From: Scolanthus callimorphus
Lineage: Eukaryota > Cnidaria > Anthozoa > Actiniaria > Edwardsiidae
DNA length: 64,000 bases
NCBI GenBank assembly: GCA_033964015.1
Contig: CM066912.1
Coordinates: 17,843,073-17,907,072, forward strand
Reading direction: 5' to 3'
In this document: piece by piece, positions 33,950 through 44,155 of the stretch
Position numbering within the stretch: position 1 is the first letter of the stretch
How the letters are laid out: each line of letters starts with the position of its first letter
Made by a program: the position numbers and the translations under genes
Notes under the pieces: model-generated
What the model was told of the DNA's origin: nothing
The model's input: the letters and a program-made list of their open reading frames with translations, nothing else
Databases searched by the model: none

Positions 33950-36900
33950 CTATGCTCAGGGGACCCACTGGTGCGTATATAGAGGGATCACTCATTAGCA
34001 TACCATGTCATAATTGCCATGTCGCGGAAGGGGCTGCCTCCTGTTCTGTGTATGATACTTTATATATTGTTGTTGTACAGCATTCTCGTGCCGGGGCTCC
34101 CCTGTTCATGTGGGAGGCCGAGGGACCCTGGGTTCGAGAATGGTGGTACAGTGTTTATCTTGCCCATGCTATAATGATGTCCTGTTTGCGCCTTGGAATA
34201 TATCGCCTTTACAGTGTGTAGTATTGGCTATCTCATTATGACCTCGTTCTCTGGTATCATTTAGTCATATGGATCTGAGTAGTCTAGACCCACGGTCCTG
34301 GAAGCCTTCTGAATCTTTACTCAAGCCATTAGTAGTGTATAGCCTCTGCAAGTATTGACCTTATGGGTTCGCTTATAAGATGGTCAGGTTTATAGTCATG
34401 AGTCATGACTCACTGTGCTTACCTGGCTACACTAGTTGGTTAGCTGCTCGCTGTCGTAAGGTTATGTACACCTTTATGGAACAAGGAGTTTATGTGCTTA
34501 AAGAGTTGTATGCTCTTTGCTATGATATTTTAATTCCCTTGGTGTTTTGTCTCGGTATTAAGTTATCTTACATATGTTTTAAGGTGTATGTAATTTCATC
34601 CCTCCCTATCCCATCCCCTATTTTTTCCGCTACGCATCTGAGCAGCTCCGCCAGGTCTTCCCATCCCTCAGTAGGAGCACAGTGGGTCCGCTGAGCATAG
34701 CGCCCCTATTTAGAATGTATGAAAATATGTGCATTATTTTATGTGTGTTTATAATATATTGGCATTGGCTGCCTGCCGATACCAGAAAGAAAAACCACCA
34801 GGAAAACATAAGGCGGCCAACCCTCGAGCCAGGCCTACCAGGGGATAGTTAAAGGTGACAATACGGATGTAGGCTAAACTGTAGTATAAACCCAGATGGG
34901 GCTCAAGGGTTGACCGACTTACGTGCGGGCCCTAAGGCCGGCAGAAGAACGCTTTGTCTCCGTCTACGTAAGATACAGTCAAACCTTGAGGGTGAAGAAG
35001 GGAAAAGGAGGAGACCTACTTTAACATAGCACTCTACGCAGCCATGCCAATACGCCCACATATAAAGTCGGTATCACAGACACTAGCTGGTAAGGTAATT
35101 TCCTACCCAGTCATAAGAAATACTAGGCCAAGGCACACGACAGAGAAAAGCTGGTACTGAAATCTCCTTAAACCAGCACATGTAGCATGCACATAGCGCA
35201 AATCAACTAAAGTTATGAGAAATACTAGGCAAAAAACTGGCACTATAATATTTAAAGCCAGCATAAATGTACAGCAAGCAAATAACACATAAAGTGAACT
35301 CAATAAAATCATGAGAAATGCTAGGCCAAATGCTCATGACAGACTAAAGCTGGTACTGTATATTGTGTTAACCAGCACATGGTAGCGTGCAAATAACACA
35401 AGTGAACTAAATAAAATCATGACAAATGCTAGGCCAATTGCTCATGAAACTAAAGCTGGTACCGTAATTTTCCTAACCAGCACATGGCAGCATGCAAACA
35501 ACACAAGTGAACTAAATAAAATCATGAGAAATGCTAGGCCAAATGCGCATGACAGACTAAAGCTGGTACCGTAATTTTCCTAACCAGCTCAATAATATAG
35601 CATGCAAACAACACAAGTGAACTCAATAAAATCATGAGAAATGCTAGGCCAAATGCTCATGACAGACAAAAGCTGGTACTGTAATTTTCCTAACCAGCAC
35701 ATGCAGGTAGCATGCATTAATAACACATGTGAACTCAATAAAATCATGAGAAATGCTAGGCCAAATGCTCATGACAGACAAAAGCTGGTACTGTAATTTT
35801 CCTAACCAGCACATGCAGGTAGCATGCATTAATAACACATGTGAACTCAATAAAATCATGAGAAATGCTAGGCCAAATGCTCATGACAGACAAAAGCTGG
35901 AACTGTAATTTTCCTAACCAGCACATGCAGGTAGCATGCAAATAACACAAGTGAACTCAATAAAATCATGAGAAATGCTAGGCCAAATGCTCATGACAGA
36001 CAAAAGCTGGAACTGTAATTTTCCTAACCAGCACATGCAGGTAGCATGCATTAATAACACATGTGAACTCAATAAAATCATGAGAAATGCTAGGCCAAAT
36101 GCTCATGACAGACAAAAGCTGGAACTGTAATTTTCCTAACCAGCACATGCAGGTAGCATGCATTAATAACACATGTGAACTCAATAAAATCATGAGAAAT
36201 GCTAGGCCAAATGCTCATGACAGACAAAAGCTGGAACTGTAATTTTCCTAACCAGCACATGCAGGTAGCATGCATTAATAACACATGTGAACTCAATAAA
36301 ATCATGAGAAATACTAGGCCAAATGCTCATGACAGACAAAAGCTGGAACTGTAATTTTCCTAACCAGCACATGCAGGTAGCATGCATTAATAACACATGT
36401 GAACTCAATAAAATCATGAGAAATGCTAGGCCAAATGCTCATGACAGACTAAAGCTGGTACCGTAATTTTCCTAACCAGCACATGGTAGCATGCGAACAA
36501 CACAAGTGAACTCAGTAAAATCATGAGAAATGCTAGGCCAAATGCTCATGACAGACTAAAGCTGGTACTATATTTTTTCTAACCAGCACATGGTATGTAG
36601 CATGCGAACAACACAAGCGAACTCAATAAAATCATGAGAAATGCTAGGCCAAATGCTCATGACAGACTAAAGCTGGTGCTATATTTTTTCTAACCAGCAC
36701 AATAATGTAGCTTGCAAACAACACAAGTGAACTCAATAAAATCATGAGAAATGCTAGGCCAAATGCTCATGACAGACAAAAGCTGGTACTGTAATTTTCC
36801 TAACCAGCACATGCAGGTAGCATGCATTAATAACACATGTGAACTCAATAAAATCATGAGAAATGCTAGGCCAAATGCTCATGACAGACAAAAGCTGGAA

Positions 36901-37389
36901 CTGTAATTTTCCTAACCAGCACATGCAGGTAGCATGCAAATAACACAAGTGAACTCAATAAAATCATGAGAAATGCTAGGCCAAATGAAAATGGGAGCCC
37001 AGATAAGAAACATACTTACGACAATGTAACTGGAGTTGTATTACGAAGAAACACTTGAACGAGAATGAGGGAACGACGAGAAAGTGAAGAAACAGAACTA
37101 GAGCCAGCACGATTTCACGCGGACGGTGGAAGACCGGAACAAGAAAGTCTCGAAAATTTCCAAAACCAACAGGACTGAGTAAACAATCGGACCATCGTAC
37201 TGACTTGGCGGAGGAGGGTGTAGAAACCGAAAGAAACGAGCAGGAAACGAGGCAGACGGGGCTTTATTTCTTGGTTGATGTAGGATAAGGAACCAGGACG
37301 TGCAGCCACGAGAGCGACATGGCAATTATGACATGGTATGCTAATGAGTGATCCCTCTATATACGCACCAGTGGGTCCCCTGAGCATAG
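33950..37389. mobile_element. 3.44-kb element with perfect 76-bp terminal inverted repeats
   Basis: 33950-34025 (CTATGCTCAGGGGACCCACT onward) is the exact reverse complement of 37314-37389. An extra inverted partial terminus (CAGTGGGTCCGCTGAGCATAG) lies at about 34679-34699, so a shorter element or deletion derivative may be embedded. The interior has about 1 kb of unique sequence, then the 112-bp tandem array. No transposase motif was found in any frame, so it appears non-autonomous. A target duplication was not identified with confidence. Perfect TIR identity suggests recent activity or gene conversion. Confidence 0.88.
35100..36985. repeat. 105-112-bp satellite array, about 18 units
   Basis: The unit contains AAATCATGAGAAATGCTAGG, CCAAATGCTCATGACAGAC, AAAGCTGGxACxGTAATTTT and CCTAACCAGCACATG. 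The central units (35741-36420) are nearly identical at 112 bp and the outer ones are more diverged and shorter, as expected from unequal exchange. Repeated short minus-strand frames across it are artefacts. Confidence 0.95.
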
Positions 37390-38160
37390 CATACTATCAG
37401 TGACTTTAACGTACTTTACAACAAGTCCATAACAGCAATGCAAGCCGTTTCAGTGAGCATTCAGTGAGAAGTGGTAAAAACAAACTGGAAATAAATTATG
37501 TTGTCTTTTTGACAAAGCAGGTTCAGGGAAAAGCCCTTACCAGTGAATCAAATTTTCTTCGGAGTGGGAGACGAAACCCTGACTGAGCAAAAGTCAATGC
37601 GCAATAACATTGAAGCAGGAAACTCACACCCGTGAATTTATAGGAAATTTGTGAATGACATTTGGACATCAGATAATTGTTCTATTTCGCCAAGCGATGC
37701 GAGATACTTAATAGGGCCGGGTTTGCGTATGCGTAATTGATTCATGTATTCAAGCAAGACATTTGTGTAATCGCTTTGCGATTGGTTTTACTAGTCCTCT
37801 GAAATCTGCTCACATCTTTGGCATCCATTGCATTACTTATATTAGTGACTAGTGAAGCTTTTAATTGCCGCCTCGCAAAGCTTCATCAAGTTGTTTTTCT
37901 AGCTTTGGCGATATCCAAACGGTGCTTGAACCGTGAGGGAATTTCAAACCAACATCTCGCCCATCTGTGTGCAAGTACTCTATTGGGGTAGATTATCGGT
38001 AATTTATTCAATTCTTTCCAGTATTGATATTAAATGCGAAACTACCTTTAGAAGGAAATGCATTAATAAAGATCAAAATGTGGCTAGTACTATAAACTTG
38101 TGCTGTGAAAATCAAGTAAATTTCCCGTGTATTTCCTGTAGCCCATGTTAGTCCCGTTTT
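37390..38160 (+). repeat. module M, copy 5
   Basis: Co-linear with copies 3 and 4 from the GCAAGCCGTTTCAGTGAGCA region to TAGTCCCGTTTTGTTATGTA, and followed by a minisatellite remnant. It starts directly after the TIR element at 37389. Confidence 0.8.
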
Positions 38161-38310
38161 GTTATGTAACAATCCCGGCTTTTTACAAAATATATATCGT
38201 GTAACAAACCGGTCGCAAAATATAAATATATATCGGGTGTAAAAAGCCTGGATTGTTACATGTAAAAAGCCTGGCTTTTTACATAACAAGCCAGGCTTTT
38301 GATTGTGACA
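38161..38310. repeat. 49-bp minisatellite remnant
   Basis: AACAATCCCGGCTTTTTACA, ATATATATCGTGTAACAAAC and shuffled pieces resembling array 1. Confidence 0.8.
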
Positions 38311-38344
38311 CGATTTATACAGCACATATATATATATATATATA

Positions 38345-38577
38345 TATAAATGTAGTGGAGAGGAGAAGTCCAGCCAACTCATATTTCTTGACAAAATTTA
38401 TTAAACGTTTCGGCCTTCGGCCTTCTTCAGTAAAAATCTTCTACAGTCTATAGTGCGTATAGTGCGCACTATAGACTGTAGAAGATTTTTACTGAAGAAG
38501 GCCGAAGGCCGAAACGTTTAATAAATTTTGTCAAGAAATATGAGTTGGCTGGACTTCTCCTCTCCACTACATTTATA
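38345..38577. repeat. perfect palindrome, 113-bp arms, Penelope-type terminal sequence
   Basis: 38345-38457 and 38465-38577 are exact reverse complements around a 7-bp spacer. Each arm contains CTGAAGAAGGCCGAAGGCCG followed by AAACGTTTAAT, a signature of Penelope-like element terminal repeats. A comparable motif, CTGAAGAAGGTCGG...GACCGAAA, occurs in the Penelope-like element at 45.3-46.3 kb. The arms are therefore probably two head-to-head element ends. A hammerhead-ribozyme-like core can be drawn in each (see findings). Confidence 0.85.
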
Positions 38578-38662
38578 AATCCATTAGAAGTTCGCCTGTG
38601 AATCCTGGATCCTCGTATTTCTTCATTGGCAGTTGGCTGGCTTTGGACACTTACACTATAAC

Positions 38663-38689
38663 TTATATATATATATATATATATATATT
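38663..38689. repeat. (TA)n microsatellite
   Basis: Uninterrupted TA run. A similar run is at about 38326-38346. Confidence 0.9.
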
Positions 38690-39927
38690 TACCGTCCTGT
38701 TAGTCGTATGACTTCGAGGATTAAAATAAATGAGATGAGATGAGAACCGGAAGAATAGAAATGCTATGTTATTTTTTTTCATATTATTCCACGTTCTAAA
38801 AAAAATCACGAAACGCCATTTACGATAAAATTTCCTCGTTGTCCCCGTCTCAACCTTCCTCTTTTTCACCATTTCCCAACTTTGATTTCACTTAATCAAG
38901 AAATGAGGTGTCTGAGGTGCCCGCCGAGAAAAATCCGTATTGCGTCAAATTGCCTTTATTCTAAAATATTTTTTTTACTGGATTGCAACAAACTGAAAGC
39001 CCATCCCCCTTCGAGTAAATGCGCACAAATCCAGATTTGATCGAAATCTATTCTCCAGGAGGCGATCTCCAAATCTGTGTCAGGGATTTTTGATTTCCCT
39101 TTCCAATCATTTTTTTTTTTTTGCTTATTGTGTTGTCAGGATCATGTAAGAAACGGAATTTTCAGTTTTGTCACGTGATATTTTCATAAATATGCAAAAA
39201 GGTAAGGGACGGACCATTTGATACCAACCTCTGACCTAGAAAAAAAATATCGCAAGCAAAGCTGGTGGCGACAAAAAAATCGAGCAAATACTTAAAAACT
39301 CTCCTGATTTACCATTTTTAGTTAACTTGATGTCTTTATAAATAGAGGGAGTTTTGGTCGGATCGCGCTACGCGTTCGCCATCTACAACAATTAAAACGC
39401 TTAGATATTCGTTTTAAAATTTAAGTAAAGGTTTACTTACTTTCAGCTAATATGTCCAAAATTGCAGCAATGTCGCTCATAAAAGCGTCTGCTGTGGTGT
39501 AGTATTTACAAAAGTATAACATCGTACTAGGCATGGTTATTTTTTGAAATATTTTATGTTTTTATTCAGTGACTCCATTTCTTCAGCGTGATTCTCATCT
39601 CCAAGAAATAAGAATATCATTTAACCTCGTAGATTTTCAAAATCGCGGCGCGCTTCGCGCGCGCATTTAGAAACATACAAGCAAATTTCTCAGTTGTCAG
39701 CCCTCGTTCATAAACTCGAACTGATCCAGATGCTTAATGATACCGATTTCGAGAAATGCTAACATAACAGGAGAGCATGAAATCAAACTTTATTGAAGTG
39801 ATCAATTGTCGTTTTGAGGGCGAAATAATTTAAGTGATGTCTCGAACCAAAGAAAAAATATCAAAACAAGCCCACCCCCTTTTTGCTTTTTCTCTTTGAA
39901 AGGGGTGGAACTACTAGCCAAGGCGCC
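38690..39927. other. gene-free spacer
   Basis: No domain or repeat family was recognised. T runs lie near 38770 and 39113. Confidence 0.5.
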
Positions 39928-40069
39928 CAGGGGCCGGTTCCTGAAAGGTTTGATAAAGTTATCCACGGATAAAAGTTATCTGCTGTATAGGATTTGTTCT
40001 GGATTTATCCGTTGGATAAGCGTTTATCTACAGATAACTCTTAACTGACCTTCCAGGAACCGGCCCCAG
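39928..40069. mobile_element. MITE family 1, copy 2
   Basis: Same 142-bp length and ends as the copy at 8515-8656, with a handful of substitutions. Its right end lies inside the 3' part of the small minus-strand viral gene, which therefore now ends in MITE sequence. Confidence 0.9.
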
Positions 40070-40268
40070 GTCCTCCCCGTGTCGTCTTTATGTTACTAAA
40101 TTCCTCGTCACTCAATGGAATATAGCACTTTCCAGTATTATGGGTAATCTGAATTAGAGCATGAACTTGTTCTGGGGTGGCAGTGTCGAGAAGGTATTGG
40201 CACTGATGTAGCGGGCGACTACACAAGGCTTGGAGAAAGCCAAGGCTGTTTTTCACTACTCGAGACAT
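40041..40268 (-). CDS. small conserved protein of a virus-like element, 3' end replaced by a MITE
   Basis: 75 codons from the ATG at 40268. An upstream GTG in frame at 40274 is less likely to be used. The first 66 or so codons are native (LQALCSRPLHQCQYLLDTAT region) and the last ones, from about 40069, are MITE sequence, so the original C-terminus is lost. Small basic proteins with this PEQVHALxQITHN-like segment are familiar to me from integrated dsDNA-virus/Polinton-like loci of cnidarians and other invertebrates; their function is unknown. It lies divergent to a zinc-finger-like ORF with TATA boxes between them. The viral link is from memory of the family plus the adjacent packaging ATPase. 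Confidence 0.55.
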   Translation of the reverse strand: MSRVVKNSLGFLQALCSRPLHQCQYLLDTATPEQVHALIQITHNTGKCYIPLSDEEFSNIKTTRGGPGAGSWKVS

Positions 40269-40300
40269 GGTCACAAATGAAAAACGCTAATGGAGCTACT

Positions 40301-40310
40301 CTTTATATAG
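40301..40310 (-). promoter_or_regulatory. TATA box for the minus-strand small gene
   Basis: CTATATAAAG on the minus strand, about 33 bp upstream of the ATG at 40268, which implies a very short leader. Confidence 0.55.
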
Positions 40311-40382
40311 TTGTATCGGCCGCAAGACGCCCGCAGGATGCCTGCAAGACACCCGCGTGTCCTAAGCTCTCACCATGGAAAG

Positions 40383-40390
40383 TATAAATA
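40383..40390 (+). promoter_or_regulatory. TATA box for the plus-strand gene
   Basis: TATAAATA, 56 bp upstream of the ATG at 40446. With the minus-strand TATA it makes a compact divergent promoter of roughly 80 bp. Confidence 0.55.
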
Positions 40391-40445
40391 GAAGTGTTTT
40401 CCGAATCATAACCCATCACTCACAAGCGGTTGAAGTGTGAACATC

Positions 40446-40523
40446 ATGGTAAAGAAAGCTGTTTGTCCAGAGTGTGGAACAGCATTTTCACGTCATCATA
40501 TGGAGAGACACAAAAAGAAATAA
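40446..40523 (+). CDS. 25-residue zinc-finger-like peptide, start of a virus-like late gene
   Basis: The ORF encodes MVKKAVCPECGTAFSRHHME then RHKKK. The CxxC (7,10) and HxxxH (18,22) pairs resemble the start of a C2H2 finger but with a shortened spacer (7 residues in place of about 12). It follows a TATA box and precedes the ATPase remnant on the same strand. It may be an intact micro-ORF or the N-terminus of a larger gene cut by a stop. Confidence 0.45.
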   Translation: MVKKAVCPECGTAFSRHHMERHKKK

Positions 40524-40589
40524 CATCCAAACATGGTTATAAGCAAACCAGAGCCTTCTGGACCTTCCAGTTTTAAGTCTACGAACCAT

Positions 40590-41480
40590 GTGGTCCCTTT
40601 CAACTCCAGCATCCTTTTACCAGTATGGTGGCGGGAATTACCGGAAGTGAAAAAAACGTTTGGGAACAGAAACTACTGGAGCATGCGCAAAAAAATATCT
40701 AACCCCCACCCCAACGCATAGCCTGGTGTTATGCTCAGTGGCAACCAGCCTACACCGCCTTAGCCATGTCTACATCGCATGCAAATAGAATCCCAAAGGA
40801 ATCCCAAATAACTTTGAGCAAGATTCATACTTTGACCTGCATATGCGGAATCTCATTGTCATTGACGATCAGATGATTGAAACTGGGAATGACAACAGGA
40901 TTGCAAACTTGTTCACAAAGGGATCCCATCATCGAAATCTGTCAGTGATTTATATCCTGCAAAACCTATTTCACTAAGGGAAAGTCAACCGAAAAATATC
41001 CTTAAACAGCCACTACTTAGTCCTATTCAAGAACCCAAGAGACCAATTGCAAGTGATGACATTGGCCAGCCAAACAAATATACCCACGCAACACACATTA
41101 TTTTCTTGAGAAGTATGAAGAGGCTGTCAGAAAACCTTTTGGCTACCTGTAGATGTTCAGGCAAGCCTGTGGCCGCGTAGCACTAAGTTCAACAGAGTGG
41201 AGATAAGGAATTAACCTTGTGTGAAAGCTAACGTGCTAATGAAATGGTCCCATGTGTGCTTATGAGCGTTAGCCCTAGTAAGCGGAGAAAGAGAAAAAAT
41301 CTCTGACCCCGAGAGGGCTCCCTGTTTGTTGACTTAACATCAGCAACCAACGACAACTGCAGACTACGCACCCATGTCCTTCCTGGGGAAGTACCAACCA
41401 ATGAGAAAAAGGATGACGCCATTGGAAAAGAGCTCCTTCAATTTCTGAGATATCAAAATATGGATATTTCTCCAGAAAAG
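40590..41480 (+). pseudogene. packaging-type ATPase (A32/FtsK-HerA-like) of an integrated dsDNA virus or Polinton-like element
   Basis: Broken P-loop ATPase of the type that pumps DNA into capsids. The Walker A region at about 40620-40655 reads GITGSEKN where GxxGxGKT is expected, so the invariant Gly and Thr are changed. Stops and frameshifts follow. The Walker B strand LIVIDDQM (about 40850) and the downstream sensor segment NLFTKGSHHRNLSVIYILQN are preserved. More frame changes occur near 40970-41110. A SINE interrupts the gene at 41155-41315 and the reading frame resumes after it (VDLTSATNDNCRLRTHV). The gene is dead several times over. Family assignment is confident; which virus-like lineage (Polinton, adinto-like or PLV) is not settled. 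Confidence 0.75.
41155..41315 (+). mobile_element. SINE-like element, copy 3, inside the ATPase pseudogene
   Basis: Starts AGATGTTCAGGCAAGCCTGT and ends TCTGACCCCGAGAG. The target duplication GGCTACCTGT (41145-41154) / GGCTCCCTGT (41316-41325) has one mismatch. Because the host coding frame is recognisable on both sides, this copy gives the most reliable element ends. Confidence 0.88.
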
Positions 41481-41481
41481 C

Positions 41482-41942
41482 ATGAGAGAGCTGCATGACA
41501 AAGTGGATGACATACTCCACAATCAAAATATGGGTGCAAATGAAAAGGTCATACGATATACGCAACTTCAAAACGATTTGTTGCGAATGCAGCACAAAGC
41601 AAGTCACAACCCTCTAGTGGGTGTAAAATCTCAAGTAACAACACCTACCTATACTACTCCCCTAAGTATCCCGTTATCATCACCCGAGCCAGCCACTATA
41701 CCCTATTCGGCAAAGGTGGTAGAATCTCCCAAGACATCATTTTGTTCCGCCGACACCGACAGCTCCAGAACCGTCACCTTCAGTTGCTATTAACCAAAAG
41801 AAGCCAAAATTACAAAAGATCTAAAAGAATTACTTGGATGATAATGCCGACAAAGAGGGGCCGTATCTAAAATCCACGATGAAACGCTACCGTTTGCGCT
41901 CTTACCGTCATTCATCATATAAAATTAAACAGAAATTGTAGA
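41482..41942 (+). pseudogene. remnant of a downstream virus-like late gene
   Basis: A 103-codon frame (41482-41793) begins with a predicted helical segment (VDDILHNQN..NEKVIRYTQLQNDLL) and continues into a Pro/Ser/Thr-rich linker; a basic tail (GPYLKSTMKRYRLRS) lies in another frame at about 41858-41942. Helical segment, low-complexity linker and basic tail fit a structural or accessory protein often found beside the packaging ATPase in such elements, but I cannot name it. A frameshift between the parts makes it a pseudogene. Confidence 0.4.
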
Positions 41943-42067
41943 TTAACAAACATTCAAATGAATAATGAGAAACCCCTAGAACAATCGAAATGTCAACGCT
42001 TGTGTAATCTTGTTTTATTTCAATAAAAAGCCATGTCTATACTTTTTGCTCCGGATACGGCTATCGT

Positions 42068-42438
42068 CCACACTACAACGCAGAAAACGATCACCGAAAA
42101 CGGATCAATCCGAAAACGCTCTCCAAAGTGGAGCGATTTCAAAAAAGAGCTTTTTGAAAACGCTGTTTTCTAGTGAGGACGGATGAAAACGATGCTATCT
42201 GAAAACGATGACGTCACCACAGCAAACCCGACCAATTTTGCGGGCCGACAGATCGAAATGCGCATGCGTTGAGTTTATTTGAGTACGCGCACTGAATGCA
42301 TAAGAGCGTTTTCGTACGGATACGCTTTGTAGTGTGGACGGGTGAAAAAACGATACGAAAACGATAAGTGAGGACGCAATCTTTTAGAAAACCGAGCAAA
42401 AAGAATCCGTTTTCCTTTGAAAACGGTGTAGTGTGGTC
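42068..42438. mobile_element. MITE rich in GAAAACG words
   Basis: The ends GTCCACACTACAACG and GGTGTAGTGTGGxC are inverted repeats. The interior has many inverted AAAACG/CGTTTT words and a CGCATGCGTTGAG centre. This end type is common among metazoan MITEs. It is about 370 bp and non-coding. Confidence 0.75.
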
Positions 42439-42953
42439 TAAATCCGTCCACAGGAAATTCCTGCAAAAAAACAACCTTGGGAAATATCTTCCCATTCATG
42501 GGAATTTCGACAATTCCCGAGGCTGGGTAAATCCCATGGTTGGGAAAAAAGAGGCCTCCAGATTTCCCAAGCTAAAGTTCATCCCATTGATGGGAAAATA
42601 AATCATTGGGTGGGAATTTATGAGTTTCATATGGTTGGGAATTCGCAATGCTGGAGAGTTGTCCGAGTATCGCCTGGGAACTAGTTTACTTATACGCTAT
42701 AGCGCTGACCGTGAGTTAGGTCCACCATGTTTTGTTCAATACGATTAAGAACTATACTCTCACGCAGAGACATTTTCTGAGCACTCTTGATTTACCAGTT
42801 TACTATATTTTATTGTGGGAGATTTCTCTCCACATCGTTGTTGTACAATAAATCATCGAGCATCGAAGAGTCTTTCTTTATGTGGAGAGCAATCTAGTAT
42901 GGTCATAGTACAGTGCTCCGTCCGTCCCGAACTGCGAGTTCCAGACAGAAGAT
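42439..42953 (+). other. leader or possible LTR region of gypsy element A
   Basis: About 500 bp between the MITE and gag. TGTACAATAAATCATCG at about 42844-42860 contains an AATAAA that could be the LTR poly(A) signal, followed by a sequence that could hold the primer-binding site. A matching 3' LTR was not found in the window, so this stays tentative. GGGAATT words repeat between 42480 and 42655. Confidence 0.35.
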
Positions 42954-43629
42954 GTGTCAGAGGCCCTAGTCATTACCCTACTCGGGAACCATGGCCTAGC
43001 CCATCAGAGCCCGACAGTCACAGCACCGGCCCCCATCTCCCAAGGCCCCAAACTGGAGAGGCCAAAAGTAGATATTGGTGTAACAACAGAGGGCTGGAAT
43101 GTCTTTGTGCGTCGCTTGGATGTTTTCCGCACAGGTTCAGGTATCAACGAGGCAGCAGCACCTTCGCAGCGCAGCGAGCAACCAGGGGCCCACCAGATGC
43201 ACCCTCTCCCGCAGACAGGGCAAAACTGGCCGCCTGCTCCGATTGCAAGACCCAATTTAAAGTTTTCACCTAGGGAGCGAGAGGTTGGAACAAAAAACCG
43301 CATCAAGTCTGCATCAACAGCTACAGGGCACGTCGCAGACAACGATGCCAGCGTCCAGCTGCAGCGAACCCGACACCCTCAGTCCAGGCCCTGGAATCAT
43401 CTCACAGATCGCTGCGGTCCAATCCAAGGGGGGACCTCTATTTCGCCTTGCCGACGACGCAGACGTGTCAGCCCCACCACGGCCCAGTAACGCTCGACCA
43501 CCACGTCTTCACGAAAGGGGAGTGGAAGAAAGCGCGCCTCCTGCCCCACCCACGTATCAAGATAAGCATCTCGACAGCCGCTACACCCCGCGCACAGAAA
43601 GGCGCAGCGAATCAGACCACCACACCTAC
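42954..43629 (+). pseudogene. Ty3/gypsy element A, gag and protease-leader remnant
   Basis: The segment ERPKVDIGVTTEGWNVFVRR (about 43050-43110) is the conserved gag start of a cnidarian gypsy lineage, followed by LDVFRTGSGI. Frame is then lost, with overlapping fragments in two frames, and the DHHVFTKGEWKKARLL segment at about 43500-43550 is the linker just upstream of the protease. Most of gag, including the zinc knuckles, is missing. The element is then interrupted by the insertion at 43638. Confidence 0.7.
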
Positions 43630-43780
43630 CGCGCAGGGCGATTTTTTTTTACGCCCACTTCAAGATGGCGGCCATGTACGGGAGAGCCTGGAATCTAACA
43701 AAGTGCGGAATTTTACTTCCGGTCTAGAAGAATTTACTTCTTCCGCTGTTTTCGACAACGCAAGAAATATTGTCCGTTAC

Positions 43781-44155
43781 AGATGTAAAGATGTCTTATT
43801 GAAATAAATTACATCTGAACTGGATTTAGCCTTTATCTTTGCGTCGTATTGTCGCTCCAATTCGACCATCATTCGGCGAATTTATATCTGCAAGTAAAGG
43901 TAAAGGCTAGAACCTTGATCATCTTGGTTACGAAGTGGGCGTAAGTTGTGATTTAGATTTCTCTTTACGCCCACTTCGAAACTTAGTGTTCTTCCTACCC
44001 AGTTCGCTTTTAATGCACAGATGACCAAGTGTCAATGACTATTTCAGTTTAACTGAGAAAACAGCACAACCATTGTATGCCTTCAGGTCTGCAGATATAA
44101 ATCCGCCGAATGATAATAGATGTAATTTATTTCAACATGACATCTTTACATGTGA
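43781..44155. mobile_element. MITE nested in the 8-bp-TSD element
   Basis: The left arm GATGTAAAGATGTCTTATTG and onward is mirrored at about 44120-44155 (CAACATGACATCTTTACAT), and ATTCGGCGAATTTATATCTG at about 43871 pairs with CAGATATAAATCCGCCGAAT at about 44092. The arms enclose a smaller hairpin ACGAAGTGGGCGTAA/TTACGCCCACTTCG at 43930-43981. Confidence 0.75.

Noticed and set aside
35644..36948. Series of 64-71-codon minus-strand ORFs
   Set aside because: Identical frames produced by the 112-bp satellite unit; no independent support.
38345..38577. Rho-independent-type terminator or microRNA precursor
   Set aside because: Perfect 113-bp arms are far too long for a terminator, and the sequence matches Penelope-type terminal repeats instead.
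42214..42601. ORFs of 74-93 codons on both strands
   Set aside because: They lie in a MITE with inverted AAAACG words and read on both strands equally.
43004..43342. 112-codon minus-strand ORF opposite gag
   Set aside because: Antisense shadow of the gypsy A gag region.
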